A stretch of DNA of 21,774 nucleotides from an uncultured Eubacteriales bacterium (GTDB taxonomy: Bacteria > Bacillota > Clostridia > Lachnospirales > CAG-274): NCBI GenBank assembly GCA_905201505.1, contig CAJKOJ010000031.1, positions 1-21,774 of the forward strand. The letters run 5' to 3'. Each line of letters opens with the position of its first letter. Positions within the stretch are counted from its first letter, which is position 1. Below the pieces are notes generated by a model that saw nothing but the letters and a program-made list of their open reading frames with translations, had not been told where the DNA came from and ran no database searches. Of this stretch, positions 8,540 through 15,157 are shown one piece after another. The translations under genes were made by a program, and so were the position numbers.

Positions 8540-9598
8540 CTAAAGCTTTTCTATTTCCTCCATAAGAGCGTTTAACAGCTCACTTTCAGGGAGCTTTTTA
8601 ACTATTTCACCTTTTTTGAATATAAGTCCGTAGCCTTTTCCGCCGGCAATTCCAATATCAGCTTCTCTTGCCTCACCGGGACCATTTACCGCACATCCCA
8701 TTACAGCTACCTTAATATCTTTGTTAATATTGCTGCATAGCTTTTCTACCTTGTTTGCAAGCCCTATTAAATCAATACAAGTTCTTCCGCATGTCGGACA
8801 GGAAACAAATTCCACCCCAAATTTCCTTAATCCTAAATCCTTTAAAATAGCCTTTGCAACTCTGACCTCTTCAATAGGGTCTCCTGTCAGTGACACTCTA
8901 ATAGTATCACCTATACCCATTGCAAGTATAGCACCAATGCCAACAGCTGACTTTATAGTTCCTGACCACTCTGTACCTGATTCTGTAATTCCAAGATGAA
9001 TAGGATAATCCACTTCTTCAGAAAGCAAACTGTATGTTCTCAGTGAAAAAGGTACATTAGATGCTTTTATTGACATAACAATATCATAAAAATCTAGCTT
9101 TTCAAGAATTTTGACGTGTCTCATTGCACTTTCAACAAGACCTTCGGGAGTTACTTCTCCGTATTTTTCAAGTATATCCTTTTCAAGTGAACCTGAGTTT
9201 ACACCTATACGTATAGGTATATTTTTAGCTTTTGCCGCCTCAACAACAGCCTTAACCCTGTCCTCTCCTCCTATATTCCCTGGATTAATTCTAAGTTTAT
9301 CAATACCCATTGCAATAGCCTTCAATGCAAGCCTGTAATCAAAATGAATATCTGCAACAAGAGGAATATGAATTCTTCTTTTTATTTCACCAAGGGCTTC
9401 AGCAGCAGCCATATCAGGTACAGCAACTCTTATTATTTCACATCCCTCATTTTCCAGGTCCATTATCTGCTTTACTGTGGCATTTACATCAGCTGTCTTT
9501 GTATTACACATTGACTGTATTGCAATAGGATTGTCACCGCCTACAGATACATTTCCAATCTTAACAACTCTTGTTTTTTTTCTCTTAATGTAATCCAT
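8540..9598 (-). CDS. ispG: 4-hydroxy-3-methylbut-2-enyl diphosphate synthase (MEP pathway)
   Basis: IspG (GcpE) converts 2-C-methyl-D-erythritol 2,4-cyclodiphosphate to HMBPP, the sixth enzymatic step of the MEP isoprenoid route, using a [4Fe-4S] cluster. The 352-residue protein has the short bacterial architecture: an N-terminal TIM barrel followed by the cluster domain. The ligands are visible as Cys267 and Cys270 (CPTCGRT), Cys302 (MGCAVNGPGE) and Glu309 of the same motif, which serves as fourth ligand in the family. AAAGGAGA precedes the ATG. It sits 11 nt after rseP and 5 nt before polC. In Bacillus the comparable slot between rseP and polC holds proS; ispG here is the common clostridial order. 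Confidence 0.97.
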   Translation of the reverse strand: MDYIKRKKTRVVKIGNVSVGGDNPIAIQSMCNTKTADVNATVKQIMDLENEGCEIIRVAVPDMAAAEALGEIKRRIHIPLVADIHFDYRLALKAIAMGIDKLRINPGNIGGEDRVKAVVEAAKAKNIPIRIGVNSGSLEKDILEKYGEVTPEGLVESAMRHVKILEKLDFYDIVMSIKASNVPFSLRTYSLLSEEVDYPIHLGITESGTEWSGTIKSAVGIGAILAMGIGDTIRVSLTGDPIEEVRVAKAILKDLGLRKFGVEFVSCPTCGRTCIDLIGLANKVEKLCSNINKDIKVAVMGCAVNGPGEAREADIGIAGGKGYGLIFKKGEIVKKLPESELLNALMEEIEKL

Positions 9599-9609
9599 AT
9601 TTTTCTCCT

Positions 9610-10674
9610 TTACATTAACTTAATCACATCATTAAATGCAATATATATGCCAAGTGCCATTAACAGTACAAAACCAATAAAATGAATAAAGCCCTCAACA
9701 TTAGGCGGAACTCTTCTTCTTGTTATAAGTTCAATAAAACCTATTACTATTCTTCCTCCGTCCAAAGCAGGCAGAGGGAATAGATTAAGAACTCCCAGAT
9801 TTGCACTGAGCAGTACTGTAAGATTAAGCAAAGATACTACAACAGCACTCATACCTACTTTTACATTTTCGGTATATACCTGACCAATTGCAGATGTTAC
9901 ACCAATAGGTCCTGACAATTCTGTTACAGCAACTTTTGTTGTTATAAGTCTTACAAAACTTATAACAGTTATTTTTATTATTGATATAACAGACCAAAAA
10001 CCTGACACAATATATTCCCAAAATTCACCTTTTATTATTTTTCCGTCAGCATTTAAATTCATTATGTCAAAATAAGGACCTTTATAAGCAAGCCCTACAC
10101 CATAAAAGTATCCGCCTTCTTTTTCGGCAGGAGTAATTGTAAAATTAATTTTTTTACCGTTTCTTTTTACTGTTATACTGTCTGCTACACCATTTCCTTT
10201 TTGGAAAAAGTCCACATCCTGTTTTAAATGTGTATTGTGACCATTCACCAAAATAATTTTGTCACCAACTTCAATTCCTGCTTCCTGAGCAGGAGAATTG
10301 TTACTGACATAAGTAACTGTTGTAGTGGACATTGGAACACACAAACTGATACATATCATAATAATAAGTGCAAGAACAAAATTCATAAGAGGTCCGGCAA
10401 AAGATATTATAATTTTTTGCACAGGTGTTGTGTCATTAAATGAAATCACATCGGTTCTTTCTCCGACTTCTTCCTCCATTCTGCAAAATCCGCCTATTGG
10501 AAATAATCTTAAATTATAGGCAGTGTCACCTTTTTTAAACCCGCACAATTTTGGTCCCATTCCCACAGCAAATTCAGAAACCAATACATTAAACTTCTTT
10601 GCAGCAATCATATGTCCTGCTTCATGTATAACTACGATAACAGTAAAAATTAATAAAGTTAATATTATTGACAA
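9610..10674 (-). CDS. rseP: Site-2 intramembrane metalloprotease RseP/RasP
   Basis: A 354-residue zinc protease that cuts membrane-embedded substrates such as anti-sigma factors and leftover signal peptides (family knowledge). HEAGH at 17-21 in the first helix gives the zinc ligands and catalytic Glu. A PDZ domain occupies about 117-182. NLFPLPALDGGR places the third ligand at Asp305 in a late helix. The start is TTG (10674-10672), which abuts the dxr stop (TAA then TTG). GAGGTG in the last dxr codons is its ribosome binding site. The next in-frame ATG (Met22) would delete HEAGH, so the TTG must be used. Start and stop contact implies translational coupling with dxr. Confidence 0.96.
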   Translation of the reverse strand: MSIILTLLIFTVIVVIHEAGHMIAAKKFNVLVSEFAVGMGPKLCGFKKGDTAYNLRLFPIGGFCRMEEEVGERTDVISFNDTTPVQKIIISFAGPLMNFVLALIIMICISLCVPMSTTTVTYVSNNSPAQEAGIEVGDKIILVNGHNTHLKQDVDFFQKGNGVADSITVKRNGKKINFTITPAEKEGGYFYGVGLAYKGPYFDIMNLNADGKIIKGEFWEYIVSGFWSVISIIKITVISFVRLITTKVAVTELSGPIGVTSAIGQVYTENVKVGMSAVVVSLLNLTVLLSANLGVLNLFPLPALDGGRIVIGFIELITRRRVPPNVEGFIHFIGFVLLMALGIYIAFNDVIKLM

Positions 10675-11820
10675 TTATTTCACCTCTAAAGTTTTAGTAT
10701 ATTCCCTTGCCCAATTATCAGCTTCAAGTACATCTTCAAGAGAATAATTATACTTAACATTATATGCACTCATTGCCATTTCTATTAATTTTGAAATATC
10801 TGTAAATGCAATTTCTCGTTTAATAAATTTTTCAACAGCAATTTCGTTTGCTGCATTTAAAACAGCAGGCATAGTACCGCCTGTTCTTATAGCCTTATAT
10901 GCCAATTCCAGACACGGGAATTTATCAATTCTTGGTTTTTCAAAAGTCAGATTATTATGTTCAAAAAAATTGATTTTAGGAAAAGAGTTTACTATTCTCT
11001 TAGGATAAGTCAAAGCATACTGTATAGGGACCTTCATATCAGGCAGTCCAAGCTGAGCAATTACTGCACCATCTTCATATCCAACCATAGAATGTATAAT
11101 ACTTTGAGGATGTACTAAAACTTCAATTTGTTCCAAATCTACATTAAATAGCCACTTAGCTTCTATAACCTCAAGTCCTTTGTTCATAAGTGTAGCAGAA
11201 TCTACTGTAATTTTTTTCCCCATATTCCAATTAGGGTGCTTTAATGCATCATCAATTGTTACCTTCGATACATCTTCCCACGTTCTGAAAGGACCGCCTG
11301 ACGCTGTTAGGAATATTTTATCAATTTTATTTCCCTCATTACCTTGAAGCGATTGAAAAATTGCCGAATGTTCACTGTCTACAGGATACATTTTCACGCC
11401 ATTTTCTTTTAACAAATTCATCACAAGTTCACCTGATGTTACAAGTGTTTCCTTGTTAGCAAGTGCAATGTTTTTCTTAGCTTTTATAGCCTCCACAGTT
11501 GGTACAAGACCTATATTTCCTACAACAGAATTTACAACTGTATCTGTTCCTTTTGCTGTTGCAACTTCAATAAGTCCCTCCATACCTGTTGTTACCTTAA
11601 CATCAAGATCTGTTATTCTTTTTTTCAATTCCTCAGCTTTTTCACTGTTCATTACACACACAAGGGAGGGTTTAAATTCCCTTATTTGTTTTTCAAATAA
11701 ATCAATTCTTGTATTAGTACTCATAGCTGTTACATTAATACCGCCAATATCTCTTATTACTTCAAGAGTTTGAGTACCAATGGAACCTGTAGAGCCCAAT
11801 ATTGCAATATTTTCTGTCAC
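10675..11820 (-). CDS. dxr: 1-deoxy-D-xylulose 5-phosphate reductoisomerase
   Basis: Dxr (IspC) makes MEP from DXP with NADPH, the committed step of the MEP pathway. The NADPH loop GSTGSIG lies at residues 9-15. The metal site PVDSEHSAIFQSLQG, the TASGGPFR loop and the substrate segment MGKKITVDSATLMNKGLE are all present. Length is 381 residues, normal for the family. The open frame could begin three codons earlier at a GTG (11829), but AAGGAG touches that codon. It is correctly spaced (8 nt) from the GTG at 11820, which I take as the start. Upstream cdsA ends 12 nt away; downstream rseP begins at the next base after the stop. With ispG it gives this cluster two MEP steps. Confidence 0.95.
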   Translation of the reverse strand: MTENIAILGSTGSIGTQTLEVIRDIGGINVTAMSTNTRIDLFEKQIREFKPSLVCVMNSEKAEELKKRITDLDVKVTTGMEGLIEVATAKGTDTVVNSVVGNIGLVPTVEAIKAKKNIALANKETLVTSGELVMNLLKENGVKMYPVDSEHSAIFQSLQGNEGNKIDKIFLTASGGPFRTWEDVSKVTIDDALKHPNWNMGKKITVDSATLMNKGLEVIEAKWLFNVDLEQIEVLVHPQSIIHSMVGYEDGAVIAQLGLPDMKVPIQYALTYPKRIVNSFPKINFFEHNNLTFEKPRIDKFPCLELAYKAIRTGGTMPAVLNAANEIAVEKFIKREIAFTDISKLIEMAMSAYNVKYNYSLEDVLEADNWAREYTKTLEVK

Positions 11821-11832
11821 AACAAACACTCC

Positions 11833-12630
11833 TTAAGAAAATAATAACATTAATATATAAACTAAAGGCAGAGTAAAAAGAACAGAATCAAATCTGTCCA
11901 GTACACCGCCGTGACCAGGCATTATATTACCGTAGTCTTTTATTTTAACATATCTCTTTATACTTGATGCAGCCAAATCACCAAACTGTGCTACAATTGA
12001 GCCAATAGCACCTGTAACTGCAAATATTAAAACAAAATTTATTGAAAGACTATACATTTTGTGACAGATAAAGGCATATATGGCAGAAAGCAATGCCGCA
12101 GTTACAACACCGCCAACAGCACCTTCAACTGACTTCTTAGGGCTCAATTCAGGAGTAAGCTTATGTTTTCCAAATTTAGAACCTATGAAATAAGCACCTG
12201 TATCACTGCCAAAAGCAAATATAAAAGGAAGCCATGCAAAAATAATGGATACTTCTCTTATATTACAAATAAAACTCATTAAAACACCAAGATAGAAAAA
12301 TCCAAAAAGTGTTATTGCTCCATCATTAACATTATTTGTTCTGTGACATATAACAAGAATAAACAATATTGCAAGAGTTGCTATTGAAAAAGCAACTTTA
12401 ATATATGTTATATCTACGTTATTGTCAAACAAATAGTATGAATAAGCTATTTCAAGCAGGAAACCTGCTATATGCACAGTCTTTATTTTGCCTGAAACAG
12501 CCTTGTACAGTTCATACATTCCAATTAAAGACAATACGGCAACAGCCAAACGTAAAGGTAAACCACCGTAAATCACAAAAAATAGAAGCAATGGTATTGC
12601 AACTATGGCAGATATAATTCTTACAGCCAT
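11833..12630 (-). CDS. cdsA: Phosphatidate cytidylyltransferase
   Basis: CdsA makes CDP-diacylglycerol from phosphatidic acid and CTP, the branch point for bacterial phospholipids. The protein has 265 residues and is nearly all membrane helix (about seven or eight segments). It carries PKKSVEGAVGG at about the middle of the C-terminal half and the family signature HGGVLDRFDS near the C-terminus, with the metal-binding aspartates. Its ATG shares one base with the uppS stop (TAATG), so it is translationally coupled to uppS. The stop is 12 nt before the chosen dxr start. Confidence 0.96.
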   Translation of the reverse strand: MAVRIISAIVAIPLLLFFVIYGGLPLRLAVAVLSLIGMYELYKAVSGKIKTVHIAGFLLEIAYSYYLFDNNVDITYIKVAFSIATLAILFILVICHRTNNVNDGAITLFGFFYLGVLMSFICNIREVSIIFAWLPFIFAFGSDTGAYFIGSKFGKHKLTPELSPKKSVEGAVGGVVTAALLSAIYAFICHKMYSLSINFVLIFAVTGAIGSIVAQFGDLAASSIKRYVKIKDYGNIMPGHGGVLDRFDSVLFTLPLVYILMLLFS

Positions 12631-13352
12631 TATTTTTTCCCCTCATTTCTTCCGCCAAAGCGTCTGTCTCTGCTTTGGTAACTTTTTATAGCATTTTTAA
12701 AATCATCAATTGTAAAATCCGGCCACAGCTTATCTGTAATATAATACTCAGAATAAGCACTTTGCCACATAAGAAAATTGCTTGTTCTCAGTTCACCGCT
12801 CGTTCTTATTATAAGTTCTGGGTCAGGAGTCCCTGCACTGTCAAGATAATTTGAAATAAGGTCTTGTGTAATATCTTCAGGTTTTAACTTATTGTCTTTA
12901 ACATCTTGTGCAATCTTTTTTACTGCCCTAGTTATTTCATCTCTTCCACCGTAATTCATAGCAATTGTCAAGTGAATGCCCTTCTTATTCTTTGACGCTT
13001 CCTTCAAATTATTAATATCTTTCTGCAAATCAGGAGAAAGGGCTGAAAGGTCACCTATAGAATCAACTCTGAAATCACTGTCAGCATATTCTTTGAAATA
13101 TTTATTTATGTACTCTCTTAAAATCCCCATAATGCCGCTTACTTCTTCCTCAGCTCTTGACCAATTTTCAGTTGAAAAAGCGTATACAGTTATATGTTCA
13201 ACACCCATTCCCTTTGCATTGTTTAAAAGAGTATCAAGTGCTTTTGCTCCCTGCCTGTGCCCAAACACACGAGGCAGCATTCTTTTCTTAGCCCATCTTC
13301 CGTTGCCGTCCATTATTATACCTATATGCTTAGGTACTTCTTTTGCAGCCAT
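12630..13352 (-). CDS. uppS: Undecaprenyl diphosphate synthase (cis-prenyltransferase)
   Basis: UppS extends farnesyl diphosphate with eight isopentenyl units to the C55 carrier needed for peptidoglycan. At 240 residues it is typical. The diagnostic MDGNGRWA lies at 14-21 with catalytic Asp15. The FGHRQGA substrate segment follows, and the C-terminal RTSGELRTSNFLMWQ and ITDKLWPDF motifs are intact. AAAAGG is placed 9-10 nt before the ATG. The 164-nt gap to frr is the largest inside the cluster and contains several inverted repeats, so uppS may have its own control point. The stop overlaps the cdsA start. Confidence 0.97.
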   Translation of the reverse strand: MAAKEVPKHIGIIMDGNGRWAKKRMLPRVFGHRQGAKALDTLLNNAKGMGVEHITVYAFSTENWSRAEEEVSGIMGILREYINKYFKEYADSDFRVDSIGDLSALSPDLQKDINNLKEASKNKKGIHLTIAMNYGGRDEITRAVKKIAQDVKDNKLKPEDITQDLISNYLDSAGTPDPELIIRTSGELRTSNFLMWQSAYSEYYITDKLWPDFTIDDFKNAIKSYQSRDRRFGGRNEGKK

Positions 13353-13367
13353 AATTTATACCTTTTC

Positions 13368-13420
13368 CCGACTATTATATCGGAAATGCAAACTCAAAGG
13401 GTAAAAGCCTGTTTGCATTT
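13368..13420 (-). promoter_or_regulatory. Stacked inverted repeats in the uppS leader, with a TATAAT
   Basis: A perfect 10-bp inverted repeat (13384-13393 with 13411-13420, 17-nt loop with an inner AGG/CCT pair) is directly followed by a second, smaller one (CCGA 13368-13371 with TCGG 13380-13383). On the minus strand the small repeat contains TATAAT (13379-13374). No good -35 lies 16-18 nt upstream; TTTGAG is only 13 nt away. No T-run follows the large stem, so it is not a standard terminator. It could be an operator, an RNA leader structure or an mRNA-stability element. Confidence 0.4.
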
Positions 13421-13458
13421 ATCCTTTCTTTTGAATTCTTTCACCCGCATATCAAATA

Positions 13459-13494
13459 AGGCTGTCACAAATGTAATTAACACTCAGACAGCCT
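13459..13494 (-). terminator. Weak hairpin after frr
   Basis: An 8-bp stem (13459-13466 with 13487-13494) around a 20-nt loop lies 23 nt past the frr stop. On the minus strand it is followed only by TTATTT. If it terminates, it is leaky and would set the ratio of pyrH-frr to the downstream genes; it may instead be a processing site. Confidence 0.35.
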
Positions 13495-13516
13495 AAAATT
13501 TTAAATTAAACAATCC

Positions 13517-14071
13517 TTAGATAGACATTACCTCTTTGCTCTTAGCTTCAACAGCCTTATCAACAGCTTCGATATTTTTATCAGTCATCTTCTGAATTTC
13601 TGTTTCAAGGTCTTTCTTTTCATCTTCTGTAATATCGCCGTTTTTCTCAAGCTTCTTAGCAGCGTCCATTGCATCTCTTCTTACATTTCTTATGGCAACC
13701 TTGCAATCTTCGCCGAGTTTTTTAACCTCTTTGGTTAAAGACTTTCTTCTCTCCTCATCAAGCTCAGGGAATACAAGTCTTATAACTTTACCGTCACTAT
13801 TAGGATTAATACCAATATCAGCTGAATTAATACCTCTTTCAATAGCCTTTATAGTACTTGCATCAAAAGGCTGAACACATATAACTCTTGCCTCCGGTAC
13901 AGAAATATTTGCAACCTGATTAAGTGGCATTTCCATACCGTATGCTTCAACCATAACCTTATCAAGAACATGAGTATTTGCTCTTCCTGCTCTTATTCCT
14001 ATAAGCTCATTTTTTAAATTATTGAGAGATTTCTCCATCTTTGCTTCAAAAACTTTAGTATGTTCTGACAT
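13517..14071 (-). CDS. frr: Ribosome recycling factor
   Basis: RRF splits post-termination ribosomes together with EF-G. The protein has 184 residues (family about 185). It has the helical-bundle segments at both ends and the typical IRAGRANTHVLDKV near 26-39. The C-terminal half contains FPELDEERRKSLTKEVKKL and regularly spaced charged residues. GGAGGTATATT precedes the ATG, a strong site. It follows pyrH by 24 nt, the standard pyrH-frr pair. The gap to uppS is unusually long for this cluster. Confidence 0.98.
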   Translation of the reverse strand: MSEHTKVFEAKMEKSLNNLKNELIGIRAGRANTHVLDKVMVEAYGMEMPLNQVANISVPEARVICVQPFDASTIKAIERGINSADIGINPNSDGKVIRLVFPELDEERRKSLTKEVKKLGEDCKVAIRNVRRDAMDAAKKLEKNGDITEDEKKDLETEIQKMTDKNIEAVDKAVEAKSKEVMSI

Positions 14072-14095
14072 AATATACCTCCAAATTTTATATTT

Positions 14096-14797
14096 TTAAA
14101 CGGTTACAACTGTACCGATTTTTTCACCTTTAGCAGCCTTAATAATTCCGTTTTCTTCAGCCAAACCGAAAATAACCACAGGAATTTTATTTTCATAACA
14201 AAGGTTAGCAGCTGCAATATCTATAACCTTTAAGTTTTTTTCTACAATATCTTTGCATGGTATTTCATCAAATTTCTTTGCATAAGGATTTGTTGCAGGA
14301 TCACTGTCATATACACCATCAATTGCCTTTGCAAATAAAATTGCGTCAGCTTCAAGCTCACAAGCCCTTAACGCAGTGACAGTATCAGTTGAGAAGAACG
14401 GATGTCCAATACCGGCAGCAAAAATAATAACCTTGCCTTCTTCAAGATACTTATTAGCTAAATCCTTTGAAAATTCTACAGTTACAGTACCTATTTTAAT
14501 AGGGGTCATAACTATGGCATCAATGCCCTTTTGTCTGCAGCAGTCTGCAACATATATAGCATTCATAACAGTAGCAAGCATACCAATTTGGTCAGCCTTT
14601 ACTCTGTCCATATCGGGATTGGCACTTCTGCCTCTCCAAAAGTTTCCGCCGCCTACTACAAGAGTAGTCTTTGTGCCCATTGCAATAACTTTTTTAATCT
14701 GTTCAATAATTGAAAAAATTGTGTTATTATCAAAACTTTTGCTTGTATCCCCGGCAAGAGCTTCGCCGCTTAGCTTTAGTACTACTTTGTTATACAT
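14096..14797 (-). CDS. pyrH: UMP kinase
   Basis: PyrH phosphorylates UMP to UDP using ATP. The 233-residue protein has the amino-acid-kinase fold: KLSGEALAG at about 8-16, VVGGGNFWRGR for phosphate and UMP binding, then FAAGIGHPFFSTDTVTALRA and the nucleotide loop AIDGVYDSDP. Most bacterial PyrH have GTGNPFF where this one has GIGHPFF, a mild variant. AAGGAG precedes the ATG. pyrH is usually preceded by rpsB and tsf; here the copper operon and a terminator come first, so pyrH starts the unit and the two translation genes must lie elsewhere. Confidence 0.97.
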   Translation of the reverse strand: MYNKVVLKLSGEALAGDTSKSFDNNTIFSIIEQIKKVIAMGTKTTLVVGGGNFWRGRSANPDMDRVKADQIGMLATVMNAIYVADCCRQKGIDAIVMTPIKIGTVTVEFSKDLANKYLEEGKVIIFAAGIGHPFFSTDTVTALRACELEADAILFAKAIDGVYDSDPATNPYAKKFDEIPCKDIVEKNLKVIDIAAANLCYENKIPVVIFGLAEENGIIKAAKGEKIGTVVTV

Positions 14798-14843
14798 TAA
14801 TCACGCACTCCTTCCCATTTCAACATTTTTATTTTAACATATA

Positions 14844-14873
14844 TTTGTACTTTTGGCTATACTATTTTATCAA
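14844..14873 (-). promoter_or_regulatory. Possible promoter of the pyrH cluster
   Basis: TTGATA (14873-14868) and TACAAA (14849-14844) are 18 nt apart on the minus strand, between the copA terminator and pyrH. The -35 is good and the -10 is poor. Some promoter is expected in this 123-nt stretch because a strong terminator precedes it, but the choice among AT-rich hexamers is uncertain. Confidence 0.3.
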
Positions 14874-14920
14874 ATTTTGAAATTTTTTTATAAATTTATC
14901 CTATAATTTGACCTAATAAA

Positions 14921-14948
14921 AAAGCAGACTTAAACTTCAGTCTGCTTT
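14921..14948 (-). terminator. Terminator of csoR-copA
   Basis: A perfect 10-bp stem (14921-14930 with 14939-14948) with an 8-nt loop is followed on the minus strand by a run of Ts. It starts eight bases after the copA stop. Confidence 0.92.
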
Positions 14949-14956
14949 AACGCTTT

Positions 14957-15157
14957 TTACTCTATGCCTGTTACTTCATATCCAGCGTCAGTAACAGCTT
15001 TTTTAATAACATCATTATCGGCATTGCCTGTAATAACAGCACACTTATCTTCAAGAGAAACATTTACTTCACCGATGCCCTCAATAGATTTTAATGCCTT
15101 TTCTACATGAGCAACACAATGACCGCACATCATTCCTTCAATATTAATTTTTTTCAT
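14957..15157 (-). CDS. Possible free CopZ-like chaperone, nested in copA
   Basis: The last 66 codons of copA can be read as a stand-alone HMA protein starting at Met743 of the ATPase. It carries GMMCGHC (Cys11 and Cys14 of the short form), the size (66) and the betaalphabetabetaalphabeta-like pattern of CopZ copper chaperones, and ends DAGYEVTGIE. A near-perfect AAGGAGG (15172-15166) lies eight bases before the ATG. Both other frames close with TAA inside 15177-15171, just where an ancestral copA stop would be expected. I infer either internal initiation giving free CopZ, or a recent copA-copZ fusion that has kept the old start signals. That a separate product is made is not shown by sequence alone. 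Confidence 0.55.
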   Translation of the reverse strand: MKKINIEGMMCGHCVAHVEKALKSIEGIGEVNVSLEDKCAVITGNADNDVIKKAVTDAGYEVTGIE

